From: an uncultured bacterium
Lineage (GTDB): Bacteria > Bacteroidota > Ignavibacteria > Kapaibacteriales > UBA4661
DNA: 6,529 bases
Direction of reading: 5' to 3'
NCBI GenBank assembly: GCA_937899715.1
Contig: CALCNX010000068.1
Coordinates: 1-6,529 of the forward strand
Shown: piece by piece, positions 1-6,529 of the stretch
How positions within the stretch are numbered: the stretch's first letter is position 1
Layout: every line of letters starts with the position of its first letter
Translations under genes and position numbers: made by a program
The notes under the pieces: model-generated
The model's input: the letters and a program-made list of their open reading frames with translations, nothing else
Databases searched by the model: none
What the model was told of the DNA's origin: nothing

Positions 1-1
1 T

Positions 2-970
2 TACGGTCGTCCGATAACATACCTGCGGCTTGCTGTTACAGACCGATGCAATCTTCGGTGTGCGTACTGTATGCCTGAAAATATGAGGTTTCTGCCAACG
101 AAAGCACTTCTGACGAATGAAGAAATGCTGCGGCTTGTGGAGGTAACGGCAGCGCTCGGTGTTCGCAAGGTGCGCATTACTGGCGGCGAGCCGTTTGTGC
201 GGCAGGGAATTATGGATTTGCTGTGGCGTATTAGCGAAACCAAGGGTATCGAGGAGGTGCATATTACCACCAATGGCGTTCTGACCGCACAGCACGTGCC
301 GGAACTGAAGCGCATGGGGATTGCGTCGGTCAATCTGAGCATGGACTCTTTCGATGCAGAGCGCTTTTTTGAACTCACCCGCCGCAATGAATTTGCTGCT
401 GTTCAGAATTCGTTTGAAATGCTCATAGAAAGCGGTATTCCGCTCAGTGTGAATGCCGTTGTGATGGATAGCAAAAATACGGATGATGTTATTGCAATGT
501 GTGAAAAAACTCGTTTGCAAAATTTCACGATGCGTTTTATCGAAGAAATGCCCTTCAACGGCGGTACACACGAGCTTCCAACGATTTTGTGGGATTACAA
601 AAAAATCCTTGCTTCCATTCAAGACGCTTATCCGAACCTTGAGCGCGTCGGGCGCAGTAACCACGCCACGGCAGAACTCTACCGCGTGCGTGGGTATGCG
701 GGGCAAATTGGCATTATTGCGGGCTTTTCACGTACATTTTGCGGCGCTTGCAACCGCATCCGCATCACGGCAAAGGGAACGCTCAAAACGTGTCTGTACG
801 ACAATGGTGTACTCGACCTGAAAACGCTCTTGCGCTCCGGTGCAAGCAATGAAGAACTCTCTGTGGCAATAGCGGATTGTGTGCAGCATCGTTTTCGCGA
901 TGGAATTGAGGCGGAGCGCCATACGCACACGAGCGCTGCTTTTGATTCGATGTCGGAAATTGGGGGGTAA
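2..970 (+). CDS. moaA: GTP 3',8-cyclase MoaA (molybdenum cofactor step 1), 5' end cut by window
   Basis: MoaA is a radical-SAM enzyme that, using two 4Fe-4S clusters, rearranges GTP to 3',8-cyclo-7,8-dihydro-GTP, which MoaC turns into cyclic pyranopterin monophosphate; it acts in the cytoplasm. The open frame runs from base 2 without a start codon. Counting from base 2, the radical-SAM motif CNLRCAYC gives Cys16, Cys20 and Cys23 (codons at 47, 59 and 68), followed by the SAM-binding GGEP at 61-64. The second cluster motif is C-x2-C-x13-C at Cys247, Cys250 and Cys264 (740, 749, 791), and the protein ends in the Gly-Gly tail needed by this family (321-322). With 322 residues visible against a usual 325-335, only about 6-12 N-terminal residues are missing. 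The first in-frame ATG (71) cannot be the start because it would remove the whole SAM cluster motif. No other moa gene is visible; any operon would lie to the left. Every key residue looks intact. Confidence 0.96.
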   Translation, partial: YGRPITYLRLAVTDRCNLRCAYCMPENMRFLPTKALLTNEEMLRLVEVTAALGVRKVRITGGEPFVRQGIMDLLWRISETKGIEEVHITTNGVLTAQHVPELKRMGIASVNLSMDSFDAERFFELTRRNEFAAVQNSFEMLIESGIPLSVNAVVMDSKNTDDVIAMCEKTRLQNFTMRFIEEMPFNGGTHELPTILWDYKKILASIQDAYPNLERVGRSNHATAELYRVRGYAGQIGIIAGFSRTFCGACNRIRITAKGTLKTCLYDNGVLDLKTLLRSGASNEELSVAIADCVQHRFRDGIEAERHTHTSAAFDSMSEIGG

Positions 971-990
971 ATTTGAGGCTAAAGAGATAT

Positions 991-3900
991 TTATGGCGAC
1001 ACTACCATCGGTAACGCAATCACCACAGTTGTACCCTTATGTTCAATACTTTCTACGTCTATCCTACCACTGTTCTTTTGTAGAATTGTTCGAGCTATGG
1101 TCATGCCCAATCCCGCTCCCTGTCTTGTGACGGGCTTTGTTGTGAAAAATGGCTCAAAGACTCGTTGCCGTGTTTCCTCCGGCATACCGCGTCCATCATC
1201 CTCCACGATAATAATCAGAACCATTCTTCCGGCTTCGTCTTTGGTATGTGCCGAAAGGCGTATCGTCTTCGCATCTGCTTGTGCGGCATTCACGAGAATA
1301 CTGAGCAATGCTTGGTTGAGTTCGCCCCAATCTGTTTCTGCTTGCAAATCGCTCGGTGTTACGTCGGTCATAACTGCCGTGCTGAACTGATAATGAAACA
1401 TCTCGACTGTTGTTGCTATCTCTTGTGCGACAGACTCCGTGCTGGCTCCTGCGCGCTGGTGCTTTGTGAAATGCTGCAATTCGCCGACAATACCCATTAT
1501 TCGCTCTGAGCCTGTTTGTGCTATGTCGTTGATGGTGCGGGCTTCCTCAAGCATTTGCGAAAAACGTTTTGCTTTTTGGGATTCCTTTGACCGGGCATCA
1601 AGGAGTGAGAAAAAATAGGCTTCAATATCGCGCAGCGACACGCTCATAGAGTGAGCAGCGGCATAGATGGCGGCATTAGGGTTGTTGATTTCATGCATGA
1701 CTCCAGCGGTGAGCTGCCCGATGGCAGCCATTTTTTCGGAATGAATAAGTTGTGCTTGGGTATTCTTCAAGTTGCTGATTGCGGTATCAAGCGCGACATT
1801 TTTTTCGTGTAATTCAGTATTTGCCAGCTCGACTTCACGTGCTTGTTCCGCCTGAATATCCATTTGGCGGCTTATTTCCTCATTTGCATCGCCAAGTTCT
1901 CTGTTCGCCACATTCAACTCCGCTGTGCGCTCTTGTACTTGCCTTTCCAGTCGTTCATTTTGCCGTGCCAGCGCACGGGTTCGCCAACGATAGAATTGAT
2001 ACAACACACCTACAAAGCAGAGTACGAAAGCCGTCCGCGACCACCACCGCGACCACCATGGAGGAAGAATGATAATGCGTACACTTGCACCCTGCATATT
2101 CCACGTTCCATCGCTATTACAGCCTCGCACACGAAATGTATATTCTCCCGGATCAAGATTGGTATAAGTAGCTTTTCGCTCCGCGCTGGCTGGCGACCAG
2201 TCTTTGTCAAAGCTCTCAAGTTTATGTCGGTATAAATTCCGTTCCATGATACTAAAACTCAGGGTCACAAACTCAAAACCAATATCATTATCATTGTAGG
2301 GCAGAGTGATAACGGTTTTCACTTCTATTGCTGAATCCAGTGCGGCAGAACGGTTAAATTTGTTGAATGTTGTTATCACTATTGGCGGCGGTGCAGAGTC
2401 AGGGCGAACACTATCGGGAATAAACGCATTAAAGCCACCGATACCACCAAAGTAAAGGTGTCCACTCGTGCCTTGGTGATATGCTCCCTGATTAAATTCG
2501 TTGTCCTGCAAGCCATCACGTTTATCGTAGGTGATAAATGTTTGCTCTCGTGTGTCGAACTTGCAAAGCCCCTTATTTGTGCTAATCCAAAGGTTTCCGC
2601 GCCTGTCTTCCGCCATACCATTGATAACATCATTGGGCAATCCATCTTTTTCACGGAAGATTGTGAATGTTTCGCTTGAGCGTTCAAAACGGTTCAATCC
2701 TCCGGCGGTTCCCACCCAAAGCGTACCCGAATGGTCTTTCAAAAGCGATAATACCCGATTGTGGCTCAAACTTGTGTGATTGGCTGGCTTGTGTTCGTAG
2801 CGCTTGAATTTCCCGGTTGTAGGGTCGAAGCAGTTTAGCCCGCCGCCAACTGTCCCCACCCAAATTTTTACGCTCTGCGCGCTGTCCTTGTCGTTTTCAA
2901 CCTTGTGGTCTTCTAAAAGCACATTCACGGCATTATTGCTTAATGTCGTCGTATCGGCGGAGCTATGTTTGTAGTGCACAAATGTTCCCGTGGACTTATC
3001 AAATTTATCTAATCCTTCATCTGTACCTGCCCAAATCGCTCCTGTGCGGTCTTGTAAAAGGGATAAGACTCTGTTATGACTCAAACTCAATGGGTCGGTC
3101 GGGTTATGTTTATAGCTTTTGAATGTATTGGTTGAGCGATTAAACCTGTTCAGTCCGCCCCACGTGCCTATCCACAGCACACTGGCACTAACTCCTTGCT
3201 GTTTATTGCCGCCGTTGCGGTCGTGGCGCTCCTCCAGAAAAGAGCGTACTCTATCGTCGCTTAAACTGGTCGGGTTGGCAGGATTATTCTTGTATTGGGT
3301 GAATTTTCCGGTGGCAGGGTCTAAACAACTAACACCACCGCCGTATGTTCCTACCCAGAGCAAGCCTGCACGGTCTTCCAAAAGCGAGACGACGTTGTTA
3401 TTGCTTAGACTATTGGTGTTGTCAGGATTATGCTGAAACCGCTTGAATTTGACTGCGCTGCGGTCAAATCGGGTAACGCCACCTGCATCGGTTCCCACCC
3501 AGAGTGCACCTGCACGGTCTTCGGTAAGTGCAAACACGCCATTTGAGCTAAGGCTGTTTGCGTTGGCTGGGTTATGCTGATATCGAATGAATTTCCCGGT
3601 AGTGGGGTCGAGATAGTTCACACCGCCACCGTACGTCCCCACCCAAATCCCTCCATTACTGCTTTTGCGGTCTGTCGAAAGAGACAGGACGTTATTGTTG
3701 CTCAAACTTCTGGGGTCGGAAGGGTCATATTGATACCGTACAAATTTCCCCGTTTGGCGGTCGAAACGGTTCAATCCGCCGCCGTATGTTCCCACCCAAA
3801 GCGCTCCTGCACGGTCTTGTACAAGCGACCATACGTTGTTATTGCTCAAACTCGTTGGATTGGCGGGATTGTGTTGATATAAAGTGAACGATTCTGTGGC

Positions 3901-4527
3901 ATAGTCAAAATGATGCAGCCCGTGAGCCGTACCCACCCAAAGCCCGCCGAAACTATCTTCCAGAAGAGATAAAATTTTATTATCGCCCGGATTTTTGGTA
4001 TCGGCAGAATTATTCACGTAGCGCTTAAATGTTCCTGTTGAGCGGTCAAAACGGTTCAAACCGCCGCCGCAGGTTCCCACCCATAACGTTCCGGCTTTGT
4101 CTTCAATAATCGCTCGTACGTCGTTATGGCTCAAACTTGTGCTCACATCAGAACGGTGTTCATAACGTGTGAATTTGCCTGTTGCGCGGTCAAAACGGTT
4201 CAAACCACCGTCGCGTGTGCCTATCCAAATCGTGCCGGATGACTTGTCTTCCAGCAGCGCCCTAATGTCGCTATTGGATAGTGTGGTTGCGTCTTGGGGG
4301 TCGTGGCGGAAAACAGTGAAGCGGTAGCCATCGTAGCGTGCGAGTCCGTCGCGCGTTCCAAGCCAAACAAAGCCCAGTCGGTCTTGCAGCACACACTGAA
4401 CCGAACTCTGCGGCAAACCGTGCTCGGTGCTGATGCGCTGAAAATACGCTTCGGTGGTGGGCTGCGCCAGACAAAGGGAAATAAATACAAGTGTCAACAT
4501 CAAACCAAGAAGGGCAAAACGCCGCAT
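991..4527 (-). CDS. Propeller-type sensor histidine kinase (Reg_prop x14, Y_Y_Y, HisKA, HATPase_c)
   Basis: This is an inner-membrane sensor kinase of 1178 residues. Order seen: signal peptide 1-21 (cleavage likely after LCLA); fourteen propeller blades, about 43-707, with the recurring pattern VxxLxEDxxGxLWVGTxGGGLNRFDxxTGxFxRYxHNP; Y_Y_Y domain about 715-820; membrane helix about 829-848; coiled coil about 850-925; HisKA with phosphoacceptor His945 in MHEINNPN; and HATPase with N-box Asn1080, G1 box DDGRGM (1110-1115), F-box FEPFF (1124-1128) and G2 box GAGLGM (1137-1142). All catalytic motifs are present, so it should be active. In the family, fourteen blades form two seven-bladed propellers whose periplasmic ligand signals through Y_Y_Y; Bacteroides relatives often sense glycans, but the ligand here is unknown. 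There is no receiver or AraC-type DNA-binding domain, so this is not a one-protein hybrid system and its partner regulator must lie elsewhere. The ATG is chosen because it gives a good signal peptide and has GAAAGG 10 nt upstream. The gene lies 101 bp downstream of the DUF885 gene on the same strand and converges on moaA. Confidence 0.95.
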   Translation of the reverse strand: MRRFALLGLMLTLVFISLCLAQPTTEAYFQRISTEHGLPQSSVQCVLQDRLGFVWLGTRDGLARYDGYRFTVFRHDPQDATTLSNSDIRALLEDKSSGTIWIGTRDGGLNRFDRATGKFTRYEHRSDVSTSLSHNDVRAIIEDKAGTLWVGTCGGGLNRFDRSTGTFKRYVNNSADTKNPGDNKILSLLEDSFGGLWVGTAHGLHHFDYATESFTLYQHNPANPTSLSNNNVWSLVQDRAGALWVGTYGGGLNRFDRQTGKFVRYQYDPSDPRSLSNNNVLSLSTDRKSSNGGIWVGTYGGGVNYLDPTTGKFIRYQHNPANANSLSSNGVFALTEDRAGALWVGTDAGGVTRFDRSAVKFKRFQHNPDNTNSLSNNNVVSLLEDRAGLLWVGTYGGGVSCLDPATGKFTQYKNNPANPTSLSDDRVRSFLEERHDRNGGNKQQGVSASVLWIGTWGGLNRFNRSTNTFKSYKHNPTDPLSLSHNRVLSLLQDRTGAIWAGTDEGLDKFDKSTGTFVHYKHSSADTTTLSNNAVNVLLEDHKVENDKDSAQSVKIWVGTVGGGLNCFDPTTGKFKRYEHKPANHTSLSHNRVLSLLKDHSGTLWVGTAGGLNRFERSSETFTIFREKDGLPNDVINGMAEDRRGNLWISTNKGLCKFDTREQTFITYDKRDGLQDNEFNQGAYHQGTSGHLYFGGIGGFNAFIPDSVRPDSAPPPIVITTFNKFNRSAALDSAIEVKTVITLPYNDNDIGFEFVTLSFSIMERNLYRHKLESFDKDWSPASAERKATYTNLDPGEYTFRVRGCNSDGTWNMQGASVRIIILPPWWSRWWSRTAFVLCFVGVLYQFYRWRTRALARQNERLERQVQERTAELNVANRELGDANEEISRQMDIQAEQAREVELANTELHEKNVALDTAISNLKNTQAQLIHSEKMAAIGQLTAGVMHEINNPNAAIYAAAHSMSVSLRDIEAYFFSLLDARSKESQKAKRFSQMLEEARTINDIAQTGSERIMGIVGELQHFTKHQRAGASTESVAQEIATTVEMFHYQFSTAVMTDVTPSDLQAETDWGELNQALLSILVNAAQADAKTIRLSAHTKDEAGRMVLIIIVEDDGRGMPEETRQRVFEPFFTTKPVTRQGAGLGMTIARTILQKNSGRIDVESIEHKGTTVVIALPMVVSP
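2413..4407 (-). repeat. Fourteen tandem propeller-blade repeats inside the kinase gene
   Basis: The sensor half of the kinase is a tandem array with a unit of about 144 bp (47-49 residues). Blade starts by residue: 43, 88, 137, 185, 232, 280, 331, 379, 427, 487, 534, 592, 635 and 679. Resulting lengths are 45, 49, 48, 47, 48, 51, 48, 48, 60, 47, 58, 43, 44 and about 29. Similarity extends to the DNA: the plus-strand string ctgcacggtctt recurs at 3366, 3510 and 3807, spaced by exactly one blade (144) and two blades (297). Blades 4-11 are the most alike, while the first and last two are diverged, as expected for an array that grew by internal duplication. Blades 6, 9 and 11 carry insertions. 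The boundaries are by eye and may shift by a few residues. Confidence 0.88.
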
Positions 4528-4537
4528 AATTTCTACA

Positions 4538-4543
4538 CCTTTC
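4538..4543 (-). promoter_or_regulatory. Possible ribosome binding site of the kinase gene
   Basis: GAAAGG lies 10 nt before the ATG at 4527. It matches only part of the Shine-Dalgarno consensus, and the spacing is slightly long, so it is weak support. It agrees with the start that gives a proper signal peptide. Confidence 0.35.
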
Positions 4544-4579
4544 AGAAAAACGTTGTTATGCTCTTGCCTCGGACATCGG

Positions 4580-4622
4580 TTTGGGTTCGCTTGCTTTGGT
4601 TCGTTGGCTTTGGTTCTTACTC
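4580..4622 (-). repeat. Three degenerate 14-15-bp direct repeats between DUF885 and kinase genes
   Basis: On the plus strand the units are tttgggttcgcttgc (4580-4594), tttggttcgttggc (4595-4608) and tttggttcttactc (4609-4622). On the coding strand of the flanking genes this reads as three GAACCMAAA-like blocks in phase at 14-15 bp, lying 53-95 bp before the kinase ATG. The periodic, same-orientation arrangement could be a regulator-binding array or simply a small tandem duplication. The whole 101-bp gap (4528-4628) shows no convincing -33/-7 or -35/-10 promoter and no terminator hairpin, which leaves read-through from the DUF885 gene possible. Confidence 0.5.
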
Positions 4623-4628
4623 ATAGAT

Positions 4629-6365
4629 TTACCGTTCCAAAAAACGCCACGTCGTTTTGAAATTGTTCGATAATTCCTGCCCTGAAAGCAGGGCACGAGT
4701 CATTTCGATCGGGATATTGCCGTTACGTAATATTGCATCGTGGAAATCTTTTTCTGTCATTTTTCCGCTTTCTACAAACTCTTTGCGCAGTGCAATAAAC
4801 TGTTTTGCTCCAATCATGTACGCAAGTTGGTACAAGGGTCCGTAGCCGCCCATCACCGAGCGGCGCACTTCTGCTTCCGCATTGGCGCGTTCATGCCCAA
4901 CTTTTTCTACCAAAAAATCAATACACTGCTTGGGAGTCCACTTACCGAGATGATAATTCACCGAAAAGACAATCCGTGCGCAGCGGTGCATCCGCCAAAA
5001 CAAAGCACCCACACGGTCTTCAGGCGTTGCCGTAAATTTTCTATCCCACAGTTGCATTTCCCAATAGAGCGCCCAACCTTCCATCCAGAAGGGCGTATCG
5101 AAGAGGTCGCGCTGCCGATTATAGCGGTTCATCATAAACATTTGCAAATGGTGACCCGGTATCAATTCGTGAAACACGGTTGCACGGGCAAAGTGCTTGT
5201 TGTTGCCCCGAAGGCTCATCATTTTTTCGTCGTGGCGCATAGCATCGGTCGGATAGGCGACCTGAATCAATTCTCCGCCTAAGAAAAATGGGCTGAAGCG
5301 CTGCTGCTCGGCTGTGAGCATGGACATCCGCCACGTTTCTTTGGCAAGTGGCGGTATGGTCAGAAGATTGTTTTTCTCAACGTAGTCAATGGCTTCTTCT
5401 GCTAAAAACGTGATAAAAGCAGGCTGCTCACCAATGGGGGCGAAATCATTTTTTACTTTTTCGAGTGCGGCTTTCCAGTTCGCACCGAAGCCCATTTCCT
5501 CCGAAGCACGCAGCATCTCGCGTTCGCACCATGCAAACTCTGCATTTCCGGCGGCAATGAGATCATCCGGCGTGTAGGGAATCATGGCAAATTGCAGGCT
5601 CTTGATAAATTCTTCACGACCGAGCGGCAAGCCCGTGATGCCTGTGCCGTCGTCTTGAGTGTTGTCCGGCGTTGACCATGCTTGTAGTGCCGAAGCGTAT
5701 TCTTCAAGTATTGTCAGCAGCTTTTCGTGGGGATTCTTCGCCCACCAGCTTACAAGCGGGTCGTAGGTGGCGTAAAATTTATACGCCTCATCAAGAGCAC
5801 GTTTGAGTTCTCGCGTTGCGTTTGCCGCTTTGGTGGCTTGTCGGGCTGGAATTTTAGGCTTCTGCTGTACGCCTTTGCTGAGTGTGTTGATGGATTCTGC
5901 GAGACGAAAAAAACGTGCGGCAAGTTCTTGAGCATTTGGCTTTGCGCCATGCCTGCGCTGAACAACAAACGCCATAATGGTATCGGAGAAGGGCAGCAGG
6001 GGCTTGATGGCAAGGTATTCCGCCAGTTTCTGAGCGTTTGTGTAACGGCGTTCTTCGATGGTGTTGCGGAGCATCACGAAATCAGCTTTTTGGGTTTGCC
6101 GAAGCGCATTAAAATTGAACGCGCTCAACTCGCGCAGCCAATCATCGTAGAAAAGTGCCATCCGATTATAGTATTCTTCCGATTCGCGGACGGAATACGT
6201 TCTGTTCAGGCTTTCTCTATCTTCCTGAAAACGATAAATCAAGTTCTCAACGCTTTTTTCGGCTTCTTGTGCCTGTACGGACACTGGCAGAAAGATAAAG
6301 AGCGCGAGATTCAAGAAAGCAATGACGACGTGCAAACGTGTACGGGTAGAAAAATTTTGTATCAT
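4629..6365 (-). CDS. DUF885-family putative metallopeptidase, exported
   Basis: This is a 578-residue protein, counting from the ATG at 6365. It begins with a signal peptide: basic n-region with two Arg and a His, hydrophobic stretch about 13-28 (VVIAFLNLALFIFLPV), and likely cleavage after Ala32 in VSVQA-QE; there is no lipobox, so a soluble periplasmic or secreted protein is expected. The family signature HELIPGHHLQ is at 399-408, and FWMEGWALYWE follows at 426-436. By analogy with helical zinc peptidases, the His residues of the first motif and Glu429 or Glu436 would bind metal; this is inference, because the PG insertion makes the first motif differ from a canonical HExxH. The length is normal for the family and no frame break is seen. 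The frame stays open up to a TTG at 6440, but that start would place 25 extra hydrophobic residues before the signal peptide, with GGAAG directly abutting the TTG, so ATG 6365 is preferred. The substrate is unknown. The kinase gene follows 101 bp downstream. Confidence 0.9.
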   Translation of the reverse strand: MIQNFSTRTRLHVVIAFLNLALFIFLPVSVQAQEAEKSVENLIYRFQEDRESLNRTYSVRESEEYYNRMALFYDDWLRELSAFNFNALRQTQKADFVMLRNTIEERRYTNAQKLAEYLAIKPLLPFSDTIMAFVVQRRHGAKPNAQELAARFFRLAESINTLSKGVQQKPKIPARQATKAANATRELKRALDEAYKFYATYDPLVSWWAKNPHEKLLTILEEYASALQAWSTPDNTQDDGTGITGLPLGREEFIKSLQFAMIPYTPDDLIAAGNAEFAWCEREMLRASEEMGFGANWKAALEKVKNDFAPIGEQPAFITFLAEEAIDYVEKNNLLTIPPLAKETWRMSMLTAEQQRFSPFFLGGELIQVAYPTDAMRHDEKMMSLRGNNKHFARATVFHELIPGHHLQMFMMNRYNRQRDLFDTPFWMEGWALYWEMQLWDRKFTATPEDRVGALFWRMHRCARIVFSVNYHLGKWTPKQCIDFLVEKVGHERANAEAEVRRSVMGGYGPLYQLAYMIGAKQFIALRKEFVESGKMTEKDFHDAILRNGNIPIEMTRALLSGQELSNNFKTTWRFLER

Positions 6366-6416
6366 AGTTGTTGCTGTATGTGGTGCGTAGAATGGTTGTT
6401 GCCAAAACAGGAAGAA

Positions 6417-6447
6417 CCAAAGTAGGAAGAATAGGGGCAACTTCCAA
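6417..6447 (-). promoter_or_regulatory. Candidate Bacteroidetes-type promoter for the DUF885 gene
   Basis: On the minus strand a TTG (6445-6447) is followed after 20 bp by TACTTTGG (6417-6424), which matches five of the six fixed bases of the Bacteroidetes -7 element TAnnTTTG at the expected distance from the -33 TTG. Transcription would then begin near 6410, giving a leader of about 45 nt before the ATG at 6365 and excluding the alternative TTG start at 6440. Short motifs like this occur by chance, and the organism's group is itself inferred. The rest of the upstream stretch (6366-6529) shows no gene. Confidence 0.28.
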
Positions 6448-6510
6448 AGCGAATTAGTGTTTATGAAGCATTTCGCTGTTAGAGCTTGTTTGAAAAGTCG
6501 GAAAGTAGGT

Positions 6511-6529
6511 AAAAAAAGCGGGCAAAGCC
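6511..6529 (-). terminator. Possible 3' half of an intrinsic terminator cut by the window edge
   Basis: Read on the minus strand, the last bases are GGCTTTGCCCGC followed by seven T. This is how the descending arm and U-tract of a rho-independent terminator look. The ascending arm (GCGGGC, perhaps GCGGGCAAAGCC) would lie just outside the window. If real, it ends a minus-strand gene to the right and separates it from the DUF885 gene. Half a hairpin is not proof. Confidence 0.3.

Noticed and set aside
1..387. 128-codon minus-strand open frame across moaA
   Set aside because: It is antisense to the conserved radical-SAM core, and its Ser/Arg-rich translation has no recognisable family.
1843..2235. 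Plus-strand frames opposite the kinase's coiled coil and Y_Y_Y region
   Set aside because: They are explained as complements of the kinase gene, whose domain order is continuous through the region.
2413..4407. CRISPR-like array suggested by regularly recurring strings
   Set aside because: The period is about 144 bp, in frame, and each unit encodes a propeller blade; there are no short palindromic repeats with unique spacers.
4491..4527. Lipoprotein signal for the kinase (ISLCLA near residue 19)
   Set aside because: The residue before Cys19 is Leu, which does not fit the lipobox, and a membrane helix later in the protein already provides the anchor.
4740..5282. 180-codon plus-strand open frame opposite the DUF885 catalytic region
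   Set aside because: It is a shadow of the minus-strand gene; its His/Pro-rich translation is what the complement of that coding sequence yields, and no start signal is seen.
5727..6425. 232-codon open frame on the plus strand opposite the DUF885 gene
   Set aside because: It lies wholly antisense to a gene with clear family motifs, and its translation shows no domain pattern; a long antisense frame is common opposite a coding sequence.
6366..6440. N-terminal extension of the DUF885 protein from a TTG at 6440
   Set aside because: The extension is an aromatic hydrophobic stretch in front of a complete signal peptide; the only purine-rich block touches the TTG, and the candidate promoter would begin transcription downstream of it.

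Overview
This window reads as ordinary chromosomal DNA from a member of the Bacteroidota/Chlorobiota (FCB) group. The assignment rests on three things: a sensor kinase built from two-component-regulator propeller repeats plus a Y_Y_Y domain, an architecture concentrated in that group; a MoaA with the FIEEMPFNGG signature; and weak or absent Shine-Dalgarno sequences, with a possible Bacteroidetes-type -33/-7 promoter. It is an inference from protein style; no rRNA or other marker is present.

Layout: (1) 2-970, plus strand: moaA, the radical-SAM GTP 3',8-cyclase of molybdenum cofactor synthesis. Only its extreme N-terminus is cut off by the window edge; both iron-sulfur cluster motifs and the C-terminal Gly-Gly are present. 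(2) 991-4527, minus strand: a 1178-residue periplasm-facing sensor histidine kinase with signal peptide, fourteen propeller blades (probably two seven-bladed propellers), Y_Y_Y domain, one membrane helix, coiled coil, HisKA and HATPase. (3) 4528-4628: a 101-bp gap holding three degenerate 14-15-bp direct repeats and a 22-codon open frame. (4) 4629-6365, minus strand: an exported DUF885-family putative metallopeptidase. (5) 6366-6529: non-coding DNA with a candidate promoter for the DUF885 gene. At the extreme right edge there is what looks like half of a terminator hairpin and a possible insertion-sequence end.

The DUF885 gene and the kinase lie in the same direction and may share a transcript. 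The kinase and moaA converge with only 20 bp between their stop codons. No shared pathway is evident: moaA makes cofactor, the kinase senses an unknown periplasmic signal and has no response regulator in the window, and the DUF885 protein is probably a periplasmic peptidase. I found no clearly new multi-gene system. The points most worth a second look are the fourteen-blade sensor with hydrophilic insertions at the same turn of three blades, the repeat-bearing leader of the kinase gene, and the right edge.
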